Shown piece after piece: positions 44,009 to 54,506 of a DNA stretch of 64,000 bases (the first letter of the stretch is position 1; each line of letters starts with the position of its first letter). The translations under genes and the position numbers were made by a program. Under the pieces are notes generated by a model. That model saw only the letters and a list, made by a program, of their open reading frames with translations, had not been told where the DNA came from and searched no databases. This stretch comes from Corynebacterium sp. 122RC1 (GTDB lineage Bacteria > Actinomycetota > Actinomycetes > Mycobacteriales > Mycobacteriaceae), in NCBI RefSeq assembly GCF_024580955.1, contig NZ_JANIKD010000010.1, positions 25,484 through 89,483 on the forward strand, written 5' to 3'.

Positions 44009-45355
44009 ATGGTTACCAACGAAAAGGTTACCAACGCAGACATTGTGGCGGCAGACGCAGCCCATGTGTTCCATTCCTGGAGCGCCCAGGACAAGATTGC
44101 ACCCCTGCCGGTAGCGGGCGGTGAAGGCTCCACCTTCTGGGACTTCGAGGGCAACCGCTACCTGGACTTCACCTCCCAACTGGTGAACCTGAACTTGGGC
44201 CACCAACACCCCAAACTGGTGGAGGCAATTCAGAAGCAGGCAGGGCAGCTCGCCACCATCGCGCCAGCTTTTGCCAACGACGTCCGCAGTGAACTCGCAA
44301 AGCTCATCGTTGAGGGCGCCGGCTCGGAGCACTTTTCCCATGTGTTCTTCACCAATGGCGGTGCCGACGCCAACGAGAATGCCGTGCGCCTTGCTCGGTT
44401 GCACACGGGCCGTCGGAAGGTCATGTCCATGTACCGCTCCTACCATGGGGCTACATCCACGGCCATTAGTTTGACCGGCGACCCACGCCGCTGGCCCAAT
44501 GAGCCATCCGATAATTCTGTAATTCACTTCTTTGGCCCCTACACCTACCGCTCAGTGTTCTACGCGCAGGATGAGGGCCAAGAGTGCGAGCGTGCTCTGG
44601 CCCATTTGGAGCACCAGATCCAAATGGAAGGGCCGGAAACCATTGCCGCGATCATCATTGAAACGGTGGTTGGCACCAACGGCATCCTGGTCCCACCGCC
44701 GGGATACCTCCCTGGTGTGCGCGCACTGTGTGACAAGTACGGCATCCTCTATATTGCCGATGAAGTCATGGCCGGCTTCGGCCGCTGCGGCGAGCTCTTT
44801 GCTTTCCAAAACTTCAACGTGGTGCCAGACATGATCTCCTTTGCCAAGGGCGTGAACTCCGGCTATGTGCCACTGGGTGGTGTGGTGATGAGCCACGCGA
44901 TCCGCGAAACCTTCGGCGAGCGCACCTTCCCTGGCGGCCTCACCTACTCCGGCCACCCGCTGGCCTGCGCCCCAGGTGTAGCCACCTTTGAGGTGTTCGA
45001 GGAAGAAGGAATCCTTGAGCATGTGCGCCGCCTGGGTGAGCAGGTGGTCAAGCCTTGGCTCGATGAGCTCGCCTCAACACACCCCAATGTTGGCGAAGTT
45101 CGCGGCCTCGGCATGTTCTGGGCCATCGAGCTAGTCAAAGACAAATCCACCCGCGAACCATTGGTGCCGTTCAACCCCTCTCCCGAGGAAAATGCCCCAA
45201 TGGCGGCGCTCGTGGCGGCGTGCAAGAAGCGTGGATTGTGGCCATTTACCCACTTCAACCGCATGCACATTGTTCCACCACTAAACATTACGGAGGAGGA
45301 ACTGCGCCGTGGCCTAGGCATCATCGAGGAGGCCATGGCCGAGGTATTCGGCTAA
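44009..45355 (+). CDS. Class III aminotransferase (omega-amino acid:pyruvate type)
   Basis: PLP-dependent transaminase of 448 residues: the PLP-phosphate site FTNGGADANENAVRLAR (about 112-128), YHGATSTAISLTGD, the Asp in IADEVMAGFGRCG, the Schiff-base lysine K280 in FAKGVNSGYVPLGG, and a C-terminal FTHFNRMHIVPPL. It probably moves the amino group of beta-alanine, taurine or a similar omega-amino acid to pyruvate or an oxoacid, giving a semialdehyde for the MmsA enzyme upstream. RBS GAGGAGG. Donor specificity cannot be decided by sequence. A strong hairpin ends the operon. Confidence 0.88.
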   Translation: MVTNEKVTNADIVAADAAHVFHSWSAQDKIAPLPVAGGEGSTFWDFEGNRYLDFTSQLVNLNLGHQHPKLVEAIQKQAGQLATIAPAFANDVRSELAKLIVEGAGSEHFSHVFFTNGGADANENAVRLARLHTGRRKVMSMYRSYHGATSTAISLTGDPRRWPNEPSDNSVIHFFGPYTYRSVFYAQDEGQECERALAHLEHQIQMEGPETIAAIIIETVVGTNGILVPPPGYLPGVRALCDKYGILYIADEVMAGFGRCGELFAFQNFNVVPDMISFAKGVNSGYVPLGGVVMSHAIRETFGERTFPGGLTYSGHPLACAPGVATFEVFEEEGILEHVRRLGEQVVKPWLDELASTHPNVGEVRGLGMFWAIELVKDKSTREPLVPFNPSPEENAPMAALVAACKKRGLWPFTHFNRMHIVPPLNITEEELRRGLGIIEEAMAEVFG

Positions 45356-45367
45356 GCAGCGCGGTTT

Positions 45368-45405
45368 GTGGTTGGCGGGGCTTCCAGGTGAGGCCCGCCA
45401 ACCAC
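45368..45405 (+). terminator. Terminator after the aminotransferase
   Basis: GTGGTTGGCGGG (45368-45379) and CCCGCCAACCAC (45394-45405) form a 12-bp perfect stem; TTGCATTTCTG follows. The U-run is short, so ending may be partial. Confidence 0.7.
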
Positions 45406-45471
45406 TTGCATTTCTGTGGATCCGAATTTTTGCTTCATCGCGGCAGGCCCACCAGCTTGGGCACGAGAACC

Positions 45472-46071
45472 CTAAAGCCTCGCCTCAAGCCCGGCGCGCA
45501 CCGTGGGCCATTCTTCCCGGAGGATGGAGTACACCACGGTGTCGCGCCACGTTCCGTTGGGCAGCAGCACGTGGCGGCGTAGGATGCCGTCGCAGTGCGC
45601 CCCCAACTTTTCGATTGCGGCACGCGACTGGAAGTTCATGTGATGCGCCCGCAGCTCCACCCTTTGGCATTCAAGGTGCTCAAATGCGTGTTGCAGCATG
45701 AGGAGCTTAGTTTCTGCGTTGACGCGCCCACCTTGGTACTGCTTGCCAATCCAGGTTGAGCCGATTTCCACCCGCAGGTTTTGCGGGTCAGGGTGGAGGT
45801 AGGTTGTCATTCCAATGGGCCGGGAGTCTTCCGCCAAGGTGATGGTGTAGGCTGCGATTTCGCCGTCGCTCTGCCGTTGCAAACGCGCGGCGATTTCTTG
45901 AGCCATTTCCTCCGGCGCGGGAATCCGGGTATACCAGGTTTCCCACAGCCTTCCCGGTTGCACGGCCTCCGCCAACGCCGGGGCGTGTTCGGGGACAAGG
46001 GGCACTACCTGCACAAAACGGCCCAGCAGCGGCGTGGGCGTACTAAAAGCCATCTCGTGTGAAATCTCCAC
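45472..46071 (-). CDS. GNAT family N-acetyltransferase (RimJ/RimL-like)
   Basis: A 199-residue acetyltransferase with the Acetyltransf_3 pattern: LLGRFVQVVPL at the N-terminus, PIGMTTYLHPDPQNLRVEIG, GRVNAETKLLMLQHAFE (acetyl-CoA binding helix), ELRAHHMNFQSRAAIEKLGA. It may acetylate a protein N-terminus or a small amine. Start GTG 46071 with GGAAGGGG upstream; an ATG at 46053 also works. It is followed by the glf gene upstream on the same strand, about 50 bases apart, but a functional link is not evident. Confidence 0.8.
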   Translation of the reverse strand: MEISHEMAFSTPTPLLGRFVQVVPLVPEHAPALAEAVQPGRLWETWYTRIPAPEEMAQEIAARLQRQSDGEIAAYTITLAEDSRPIGMTTYLHPDPQNLRVEIGSTWIGKQYQGGRVNAETKLLMLQHAFEHLECQRVELRAHHMNFQSRAAIEKLGAHCDGILRRHVLLPNGTWRDTVVYSILREEWPTVRAGLEARL

Positions 46072-46122
46072 AACGCACCCCTTCCAAAATCCCTGGCACC
46101 AAAACCCCTAGTGCCAAAACCT

Positions 46123-47427
<1,305 letters not shown>

Positions 47428-47517
47428 TCAAACACCTCAACTTGCACTAGAGTATCCGTGGATAAACTTTGCCCCCACTAGGCACAGTTGCAAGAAACCT
47501 TTGAGGAGACCCCGATA

Positions 47518-49587
47518 GTGCAGCAACGACGACGCCTCACCAGCACACCAAAGGCACCTGTCACCGCGATGATCTCCGCAGTAGCAGTGCTCGCCTCCGC
47601 AGTAGTTGGTGTTTCCACGAATAACATCCTGCGCACCGACGGCACCGCAATCGAGCCGGTGACCGCCTCCGTTGGCACCTCAAGCCTTGCCGACGGCGCC
47701 AGCGTTGTAGTAGACGACGCCGCAATCGCAGCTCAAGGCGAGAACGGCACCGGTCCCCGCACCGTTAAGGAGTTCACCAGGGATCAGCCCTTCTCCCAGT
47801 TCGCGGTGACCTGGACTGGCGACCGCGACCTCGCAGCCTTCGTCCGCGCCGAGCGCCCAGACGGCTCTTGGTCCGAGTGGTATGACACCGACGCCTACAA
47901 CTTCGGTGACGCCTCCGACACCGCCGTCCGTGGCACCGAGCTGATCTACATTGAGCCAACCCAGAAGGTGCAGGTTTCCATCTCTGGCGTGGATCTCACC
48001 GCACCAGCCGAGGCGACGGCGACCACGCAGGACGCTGGGCTCGTCGAAACGCCCGCTGAGGAACCTGCTGCTGAAGAACCTGCTCCTGCTGAGCAACCTT
48101 CCGGCGCTACCGCCCCGCTGCCTTCAAACTTCGGCGAGATTCGCCCGGTCACGGACGTGGAGGACACTGCTGGCAGTGCCGAAAACATCGACGTGGTGTT
48201 CATTGATGGCGGCACCTCTGAGCTACCCGAAAATGGTATCCAGCTCACCAACGACGCCGCCGGCATGCCACGAGTGATTTCCCGCGCGGGCTGGGGGGCG
48301 AATGAGTCCCTGAAGTGCCGCGATAGCCAGTACTTTGACGGCGTTTCCGGCATCACCATCCACCACACCGCCGGCTCGAACAACTACTCCGAGGCCCAGG
48401 CACCGGGCATTGTGCGCGGCATTTACCAATACCACGCGCAGCAGCTCGGCTGGTGCGATGTGGGATACCACGTGCTTGCCGATAAGTACGGCAACCTCTA
48501 CGAGGGCCGCAAGGGTGGCCTGAACAAGGACGTGTGGGGCGCGCACGCAGGCGGCTTCAATGAAAACACCTGGGCCATCTCCATGCTGGGCAACTATGAC
48601 ACCGCCCCAACCACCCCGGAAATGATCCAGGCTGTGGGCGACATCGCTGGTTGGCGCGCGGCAGTCGCGGGCATTGATCCCACCGGCACCAGCACCCACA
48701 TCTCCGAGGGCACGAGCTACGCCAAGTACGCCCGCGGCACCCGCGTGAGCTTGCCAAACATCTTCGCGCACCGCGACGTCGGCAATACCGCCTGCCCAGG
48801 CCAGTACGGCTACGCCCAGATGGGCAACATCCGCACCATCGCAAAGACGAAGTACGACGCCATCAAGTCCGGCGCCTTCGCCACGGCAACTGGCGCCTCA
48901 GCTTCGGCAGCGGCTTCTGCTGCGGCCACTGCGGCTCCAACCGCAACACCAAGTGCGGTTCCGACGACCACCGCCTCGGCGCCTACCACCACTCAGCGTC
49001 CCGCACCGGCTCCTGCTACACGCCCGAGTCCAGCACCAGCTCCAGTGGCTCCCGCTGCGATCGCTGGCGCTGGCTCCTCTGAGATCATCCCAACCCTGGG
49101 CGCACTCGTTGCCGCAGGCCTGGGCCTCGCAGCTTCCCAGGGCCTGCTGCCAGGTGGCGTAAGCAATGTTGGTGACGTGCAGGTAATGAACAACCTCAAG
49201 CTCTCCGACCTCCCTGGCGTGATCAATGAGGTTGTGGCGCTGACGGGTGACGATAACATTGCGCGCGCATGGCAGAACGTGAACCGTCAGCTCGGCCCAG
49301 TGCTCGGCAATGCCCGCTCGGGCACCCACTCCTACATCGGCGGCAATGGCTCGCCAACCAACTTTGCCCTCTTTGACAACGGTATCATCGTGGAAGGCTC
49401 CACCGGCACCAACGCGTTGTGGGGCAAGATTGGCGACACCTGGGCAGCCCAGGGCTTCGACTTCGGTCCACTCGGCCTGCCACTCAACCAGGAATACCGA
49501 ATCAACAACAAGCTCCGCGTGGACTTTGAAGGCGGCTACATCACCTTCGACCCAGCCACCGGCAAGGTGGACGTACAGCTCACCTAA
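47518..49587 (+). CDS. Secreted N-acetylmuramoyl-L-alanine amidase (PGRP fold) with LGFP-like C-terminus
   Basis: Exported 689-residue protein: an N-terminal signal/anchor (about 15-35), a beta-rich region, a Pro/Glu-rich spacer (about 185-205), an Amidase_2/PGRP domain with zinc ligands in ITIHHTAGSNNY and FAHRDVGNTACPG and YEGRKGG, WAISMLGNYD, then a long Ala/Thr/Pro linker and a C-terminal segment with SYIGGNGSPTNFALF, GPLGLPLNQEY like LGFP units. It probably cleaves peptidoglycan stems or binds the wall (mycobacterial Rv3811 equivalent). Start GTG 47518 with GAGGAG 9 bases upstream; a TTG at 47488 is less likely. Confidence 0.85.
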   Translation: MQQRRRLTSTPKAPVTAMISAVAVLASAVVGVSTNNILRTDGTAIEPVTASVGTSSLADGASVVVDDAAIAAQGENGTGPRTVKEFTRDQPFSQFAVTWTGDRDLAAFVRAERPDGSWSEWYDTDAYNFGDASDTAVRGTELIYIEPTQKVQVSISGVDLTAPAEATATTQDAGLVETPAEEPAAEEPAPAEQPSGATAPLPSNFGEIRPVTDVEDTAGSAENIDVVFIDGGTSELPENGIQLTNDAAGMPRVISRAGWGANESLKCRDSQYFDGVSGITIHHTAGSNNYSEAQAPGIVRGIYQYHAQQLGWCDVGYHVLADKYGNLYEGRKGGLNKDVWGAHAGGFNENTWAISMLGNYDTAPTTPEMIQAVGDIAGWRAAVAGIDPTGTSTHISEGTSYAKYARGTRVSLPNIFAHRDVGNTACPGQYGYAQMGNIRTIAKTKYDAIKSGAFATATGASASAAASAAATAAPTATPSAVPTTTASAPTTTQRPAPAPATRPSPAPAPVAPAAIAGAGSSEIIPTLGALVAAGLGLAASQGLLPGGVSNVGDVQVMNNLKLSDLPGVINEVVALTGDDNIARAWQNVNRQLGPVLGNARSGTHSYIGGNGSPTNFALFDNGIIVEGSTGTNALWGKIGDTWAAQGFDFGPLGLPLNQEYRINNKLRVDFEGGYITFDPATGKVDVQLT

Positions 49588-49624
49588 CCAGAACCTTTGT
49601 TGAACTGCGCTGAGGCGCTGGAGG

Positions 49625-49658
49625 CGCCCCGATCCCTGAAGTGGATTGGGGCGTTTTT
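49625..49658 (+). terminator. Terminator after the amidase gene
   Basis: CGCCCCGATCC (49625-49635) pairs with GGATTGGGGCG (49643-49653) with one G-T, followed by TTTTT (49654-49658). Typical Rho-independent terminator, 40 bases after the stop. Confidence 0.85.
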
Positions 49659-49906
49659 CATTTCTTCACCGGCAGCGCCGGAATGATTCGGCAGGAGGGC
49701 AATCCCAGCGCAGCCGCAACCATGCGCACCACTGCCCCACACATTGACTTCAATTAATACTGTTGGTGCATTAATTTGCGCAATATATAGTGCGCTCTTC
49801 GCAGAATTCCTAGAATGAGCTGCATCACATTTTTGAACTGGAATGGACCCTAACCGTCCAGGATCAAGACCAGAATCAATCCGCACATCCAAAGGAAGAA
49901 CGCACC
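49659..49906 (+). promoter_or_regulatory. Promoter region of the enoyl-CoA hydratase operon
   Basis: No gene here. A palindrome GCGCA-N8-TGCGC (49778-49795) encloses ATATATAG, which could be the -10 box, so a repressor bound here would block transcription. ATTAAT occurs twice around 49753-49775, and TGCATCACATTTT lies near 49823. The region ends with an AAAGGAAG RBS. The controlling protein is not encoded close by. Confidence 0.45.
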
Positions 49907-50722
49907 ATGACTGATAGCACCCACAGCCAGCTTGTTCAGCGCCAGGATGAGGACGGCGTAGCAGTTCTGACCATTAACCAGCCGGAAAAGCTCAATGCCG
50001 CGAGCCGGCCTGTGTTGGAGACGCTCGCCGCACACCTGGATGACATTGAGGTGGACTCAAATGTGGACGCCATCATTATCACGGGCCAAGGCGATACCTC
50101 GTTTGTTGCGGGTGCGGATATTCATGAGCTCGCCAAGCGCGCGCCGCTGGACGCTTTGGAGTCCTACATGCAGCGTTTGTACGACCGCATCGCGGAGTTC
50201 CCCAAGCCAACCATCGCGGCGGTCAACGGGTATGCACTCGGTGGCGGCAATGAGCTGGCCATGGCCTGCGACATCCGCATCGCCTCCCCCAACGCCATCT
50301 TTGGCCTGCCCGAGACAGGCCTAGGTATCCTCCCCGCGGCCGGTGGCACCCAGCGCCTTGCAAAGCTGGTTGGCGTTGGCGTTGCCTTGGACATCATCAT
50401 TACCGGCCGCCGCCTCAACGCGGAGGAGGCGTTGCGCTGGGGCTTGGTGAACTATGTGGTGGAGCAATCCGAGCTCCTAGATGAGGCACACAAGATCGCC
50501 CAGCGCATCCGACGCAAGGGCATCACCGCCGTAGCACTCGTCCGGGAGGTCCTGCAGCGAGGCTCCAGGGTGGATCACCAAACTGGCATGCTCCTGGAAC
50601 GCCTTGCCCAAGGCGTGCTGTACGCAACTGCTGAAAAGCAGGAGGGCACCAAGGCTTTTCTGGAAAAGCGCCACCCCGACTTCCGCTCCGTGCGCGGCGA
50701 GCACGGCCTCCCCCAGAACTAA
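49907..50722 (+). CDS. Enoyl-CoA hydratase (crotonase family)
   Basis: Hydrates crotonyl-CoA or other trans-2-enoyl-CoA to the (S)-3-hydroxyacyl-CoA. The 271-residue protein has the oxyanion stretch SFVAGADIHELA (65-76) and both catalytic glutamates, E116 in GGGNELAMACDIR and E136 in GLPETGLGILPAAGGTQRL. First gene of a four-gene plus-strand operon for beta-oxidation steps; RBS AAAGGAAG. Chain length is probably short, since the other genes handle C4 intermediates. Confidence 0.92.
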   Translation: MTDSTHSQLVQRQDEDGVAVLTINQPEKLNAASRPVLETLAAHLDDIEVDSNVDAIIITGQGDTSFVAGADIHELAKRAPLDALESYMQRLYDRIAEFPKPTIAAVNGYALGGGNELAMACDIRIASPNAIFGLPETGLGILPAAGGTQRLAKLVGVGVALDIIITGRRLNAEEALRWGLVNYVVEQSELLDEAHKIAQRIRRKGITAVALVREVLQRGSRVDHQTGMLLERLAQGVLYATAEKQEGTKAFLEKRHPDFRSVRGEHGLPQN

Positions 50723-50767
50723 ACACCATTTTCATTGCACACAATCTTTCACACTTCAGGAGTTCTC

Positions 50768-51661
50768 ATGACTGACATCAACAATGTTGTAGTAATTGGT
50801 TCCGGCACGATGGGTTCCCAGATCGGCATGGTGGCCGCACTTTCTGGATACAACACCACCATCGTTGACATTTCCCAGGAAGCCCTTGATCGTGCAGAGG
50901 ACATGCTGCGTTCACGGATGGCGCGTGACGTCGAAAAGCAGCGCCGCACTCAAGAAGATGTAGACGCTGCGTTTGCCCGCTTGCGCCTGCTCACCGACCA
51001 GGCTGAGGCGGTCAAGGATGCGGACATCGTGATCGAGGCCGCCATTGAGGATCTGGAAATTAAGCGCAAGATCTTCACGCAGCTCGATGAGCAAACCCCA
51101 GAACACACCATTTTGGCCACCAACTCCTCCAACATTGTGTCTTCACAGCTCGTGGAAGCCACCAAACGGCCGGACAAGGTGTGCAACATGCACTTCTTCA
51201 ACCCGGTGCTCGTCCTCAAGGCGTGCGAGATCGTGTCCAACGAGCACACCTCCGCCGAGACCATGGACGCGGTGGAAACGCTTGCGCGCAAGATGAATCG
51301 TGACGTAATCCGCATGGACAAGGAGATTCCTGGGTTCGTGGCAAACCGTCTACTCAATGCACTCCGACGCGAAGCTCTGGAGCTCTACCAGGGTGGATAC
51401 GCTTCCTTTGAGGATATTGACCTCGCCGCGAAGTCTGCACTCAACCACCCAATGGGACCATTCGAGCTCATGGACCTGGTGGGCGTGGACGTGGTGTACC
51501 TGATCCGCAAGGCCGAGTTCGAGCAGACCGGCGACCCCGCCTCCCTGCCCTCCCCCGCCGTGGAAAAGCTCTACAACGAGGGGCGCTACGGCAAGAAGTC
51601 CGGCCGCGGTTGGTATGAGTACGACGCCCAGGGCCGCAAAGTCCGGGCGATCACCGACTAG
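50768..51661 (+). CDS. 3-hydroxyacyl-CoA (3-hydroxybutyryl-CoA) dehydrogenase
   Basis: NAD-linked oxidation of 3-hydroxybutyryl-CoA to acetoacetyl-CoA. The 297-residue single-function enzyme has the Rossmann motif VVVIGSGTMGSQIGMVAA (7-24), the catalytic His in MHFFNPVLVLKACEIV, and KEIPGFVANRLLNALRREAL. No crotonase domain is attached, as in FadB-type 3HBDH. Start ATG 50768 with AGGAG 6 bases upstream. It follows the hydratase by 45 bases. Confidence 0.93.
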   Translation: MTDINNVVVIGSGTMGSQIGMVAALSGYNTTIVDISQEALDRAEDMLRSRMARDVEKQRRTQEDVDAAFARLRLLTDQAEAVKDADIVIEAAIEDLEIKRKIFTQLDEQTPEHTILATNSSNIVSSQLVEATKRPDKVCNMHFFNPVLVLKACEIVSNEHTSAETMDAVETLARKMNRDVIRMDKEIPGFVANRLLNALRREALELYQGGYASFEDIDLAAKSALNHPMGPFELMDLVGVDVVYLIRKAEFEQTGDPASLPSPAVEKLYNEGRYGKKSGRGWYEYDAQGRKVRAITD

Positions 51662-51712
51662 CCCCAAGGCCCAAGGCCCACCTCCGTCCCCCAACTCTTG
51701 AAGGCTGTGACC

Positions 51713-52906
51713 ATGAGCAACGCTTACATCGTTTCCGCACTTCGCACTCCGGTGGGCCGCTTCGGCGGGTCACTTTCCTCCGTCCGCGCCGATGATCTCA
51801 TTGCACACAACTTAAAGGCCGTGGTTGAGGCCGTAGACATCCCACCAGAGGCGATTGATGATGTGATCATTGGCAACGCAAACGGCGCTGGTGAGGACTC
51901 CCGCAACGTGGCTCGCCTGGCATGGCTGATCGCCGGGTTCCCCAATGCGGTGCCCGGCATCACCGTCAACCGCCTCTGCGCCTCCGGTATGTCCAGCATT
52001 GGGCTGGCCACGGCACTGATTCAGGCGGGCCATGCGGACCTCATCGTGGCTGGCGGCGTGGAGTCAATGTCGCGCGGCCCCTGGGTCATGCCCAAGCCGG
52101 AAAAGGCATTCCCCTCCCCCAGCGCGGTATGGGACACCACCATCGGCCCGCGTTTCACCAACCCAACGCTGCCGGACACCACCAACTACTCCATGCTGGA
52201 AACCGCAGAAGAGGTGGCCAAAGTAGAAGGTGTTTCCCGCGAGGACGCGGACGCCTTTGCCGTGGAATCCCAGCGCCGCGCACTCGAGGCCATCAGCCAA
52301 GGGCGCTTTGTTCCTGAGATCACACCGGTCACGGTGACGGACCGCAAGAACAACAGCCACGTTGTGGACACCGACGAAGGCCCGCGCGAAGGCATCACGG
52401 TGGAGGGATTGGCCAAGCTCAAGCCGGTGGTCAAGGGTGGCTCGGTGGTGACGGCAGGCAATTCTTCCTCGCTCAACGACGGCGCCTCCGCCCTCATCAT
52501 CGCCTCAGATGAGGCAATCAAGCGCTACGGGCTGACCCCGCGCGCACGAATTGTAGACTTTGCCAACGTTGGCCTTGCCCCAGAGATTATGGGCATGGGC
52601 CCAGTCCCCGCCGTGGAAAAGCTCTACGCCCGCACCGGGTGGAGCAACCAAACGGTAGACACCTTTGAAATCAACGAGGCATTTGCCACCCAATCCCTAG
52701 CCAGCATCAGAAGGCTGGACCTCGACCCAGAGAAGGTCAACCCCTGGGGCGGTGCCATCGCACTCGGGCACCCGCTCGGCTCATCTGGCTCGCGCATCAC
52801 CATCACCTTGTTGAACCGAATGGAACAGCTCGGCCTCAGCACCGGCATCTCCACCATGTGCGTGGGGTTTGGCCAAGGCATGGCGCTGGCACTCGAACGC
52901 GTGTAG
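51713..52906 (+). CDS. Acetyl-CoA acyltransferase (thiolase)
   Basis: Cleaves acetoacetyl-CoA or 3-oxoacyl-CoA with CoA. The 397-residue protein has the acyl-enzyme cysteine C89 in VNRLCASGMSSIG, the His in GAIALGHPLGSSGSR, and the second Cys in TMCVGFGQGMAL. Here the usual CVGGGQG is CVGFGQG, a small deviation near the active site. Start ATG 51713, GAAGG upstream; a TTG at 51698 is less likely. Third gene of the operon. Confidence 0.92.
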   Translation: MSNAYIVSALRTPVGRFGGSLSSVRADDLIAHNLKAVVEAVDIPPEAIDDVIIGNANGAGEDSRNVARLAWLIAGFPNAVPGITVNRLCASGMSSIGLATALIQAGHADLIVAGGVESMSRGPWVMPKPEKAFPSPSAVWDTTIGPRFTNPTLPDTTNYSMLETAEEVAKVEGVSREDADAFAVESQRRALEAISQGRFVPEITPVTVTDRKNNSHVVDTDEGPREGITVEGLAKLKPVVKGGSVVTAGNSSSLNDGASALIIASDEAIKRYGLTPRARIVDFANVGLAPEIMGMGPVPAVEKLYARTGWSNQTVDTFEINEAFATQSLASIRRLDLDPEKVNPWGGAIALGHPLGSSGSRITITLLNRMEQLGLSTGISTMCVGFGQGMALALERV

Positions 52907-52965
52907 CACCCACATCCCCAATTCCACCGTCCCCACACGAGCCCACCTTGAGGAGGAGAGCTCAC

Positions 52966-54441
52966 ATGCAATCCAAGATCTTCCCCAACGTTCAACAAGC
53001 TCTCGCCGGGATACAATCCGGCATGTCCATTGCCTTTGGCGGATTTGGCACCTCCGGCGTTCCCTATGCGCTCATTGCGCAGCTTGCCAAGGAACCGGTG
53101 GATAACCTCACCATTTACTCCAACAACCCCGGCGGTTCAGACAGCGAGGGCAACCTCACCGGCCTGGCGTTCGTGGTGGAAAACAACCAGGTGCGCAAGT
53201 TCGTGGGCTCTCACCTGGGCTTCAACCGCGGTTTCCAGGATCTGTTCTTAGGCGGCAAAGTGTCTGTGGAGCTGATCCCGCAGGGTTCCTTCGCGGAGCG
53301 TCTTCGCGCAGGTGGCGCGGGCATTCCTGCATTCTTCACCCCAACGGGCGCGGGAACGGCAGTGGCGGAGGGCGGCGTGCCCACGCGCTACAACGAGCAA
53401 GGCGAGGCCATCGAGTTCACCCAGCCCAAAGAAGTGCGCACCTTCACCCACAACGGCCAAGAGCGCGAGTACGTCCTTGAGGAGGCGATTCAGCCGGACT
53501 ACGCCATGGTCCACGCCTGGAAAGCCGACGCCGAGGGCAACGTTGTCTTCCGCAAGTCCTCCACCAACTTCAACCCGGACATGGCCAAAGCGGCCCGGAT
53601 CACCGTGGTGGAAGCAGAGCATATTGTTCCCGTCGGATCCCTTGACCCCTCCGAGATCCACCTGCCCGGCATCTTCGTGGACCGTGTCTACCCACTGACC
53701 AAACAAGAACGCGATTACAAACCGCTCGGTATCCTGCAACTCACCGACCCCGAGAGCAGCGAGGAGCATGCCGACGCCCCCACGTCCGCGTCCAGCAACG
53801 CCGCAGGAGGGTGGTCGCGGCAGCAAATCGCGCAGCGCGCAGGCAAGGAACTTTCCGATGGCGAGTACGTGAACCTCGGTATTGGCCTGCCCACCCTCGT
53901 GGCCAACTATGTTCCCAAGGGAGTGGAGGTGCGCCTGCAAAGTGAAAACGGCATTCTCCACATGGGCCCAGCCCCACTGCCCTGGGAGCTAGACCAAGAC
54001 GTGTGCAACGCCGGAAAGGAGACCGTCACCATCAAGCCCGGCGGCTCCACCTTTGATTCCTCCACGAGCTTCAGCATGATCCGCGGCGGCTACATCAACA
54101 CCGTCATCCTGGGTGCCTTCGAGGTGTCAGAATACGGCGACCTTGCCAACTGGGCCGTGCCCGGCAAGCTGCTGCGCGGCATGGGCGGAGCCATGGACCT
54201 GGTCCAAGGTGCACAGCGCGTAGTGGTGATCATGGAGCACCTGGACCCCGAGGGCAACTCCCGCATCAAGCGCGAATGCACCTACCCACTCACCGGAAAA
54301 CGCGTGGTAGATCGCATTATCACTTCGATGGGCGTGTTTGACGTTACCGACCAAGGGCTGAGGCTCGTGGAACTCGCACCTGGGGTCACCGTAGACCAGG
54401 TGCGCGCCGCCACCGACGCTCCCTTTGAGGACCGCACTTAA
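52966..54441 (+). CDS. CoA-transferase with fused A and B subunits
   Basis: Moves CoA between a carboxylic acid and an acyl-CoA (3-oxoacid or related family I CoA-transferase). The 491-residue protein joins subunit A (about 1-250, IYSNNPGGSDSEGN, FVGSHLG) and subunit B (about 285-490, NLGIGLPTLVANY; catalytic Glu in LQSENGILHMGP; GGSTFDSSTSF) by a polar linker with EEHADAPTSASS. Separate genes are usual in bacteria; fused forms occur in mitochondria and some bacteria. Possible substrates are acetoacetate or, given the glutaryl-CoA dehydrogenase-like neighbour, glutarate. RBS GAGGAGG. Last gene of the operon. Confidence 0.9.
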   Translation: MQSKIFPNVQQALAGIQSGMSIAFGGFGTSGVPYALIAQLAKEPVDNLTIYSNNPGGSDSEGNLTGLAFVVENNQVRKFVGSHLGFNRGFQDLFLGGKVSVELIPQGSFAERLRAGGAGIPAFFTPTGAGTAVAEGGVPTRYNEQGEAIEFTQPKEVRTFTHNGQEREYVLEEAIQPDYAMVHAWKADAEGNVVFRKSSTNFNPDMAKAARITVVEAEHIVPVGSLDPSEIHLPGIFVDRVYPLTKQERDYKPLGILQLTDPESSEEHADAPTSASSNAAGGWSRQQIAQRAGKELSDGEYVNLGIGLPTLVANYVPKGVEVRLQSENGILHMGPAPLPWELDQDVCNAGKETVTIKPGGSTFDSSTSFSMIRGGYINTVILGAFEVSEYGDLANWAVPGKLLRGMGGAMDLVQGAQRVVVIMEHLDPEGNSRIKRECTYPLTGKRVVDRIITSMGVFDVTDQGLRLVELAPGVTVDQVRAATDAPFEDRT

Positions 54442-54462
54442 GGGCGCAGTGCACAACCGCAA

Positions 54463-54496
54463 AAGCGGCCCGCGAGCAAAAGCTAGCGGGCCGCTT
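54463..54496. terminator. Bidirectional terminator between CoA-transferase and acyl-CoA dehydrogenase
   Basis: AAGCGGCCCGC (54463-54473) and GCGGGCCGCTT (54486-54496) form an 11-bp perfect stem with a 12-base loop, 20 bases after the plus-strand stop and 10 before the minus-strand stop; CTTCTTC and the opposite A-rich side give weak U-tracts. Confidence 0.75.
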
Positions 54497-54506
54497 CTTC
54501 ATTCCC

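Noticed and set aside
42812..44527. 571-codon minus-strand frame opposite the dehydrogenase and aminotransferase
   Set aside because: Spans two real genes in antisense, His/Val-rich, with no RBS or motif.
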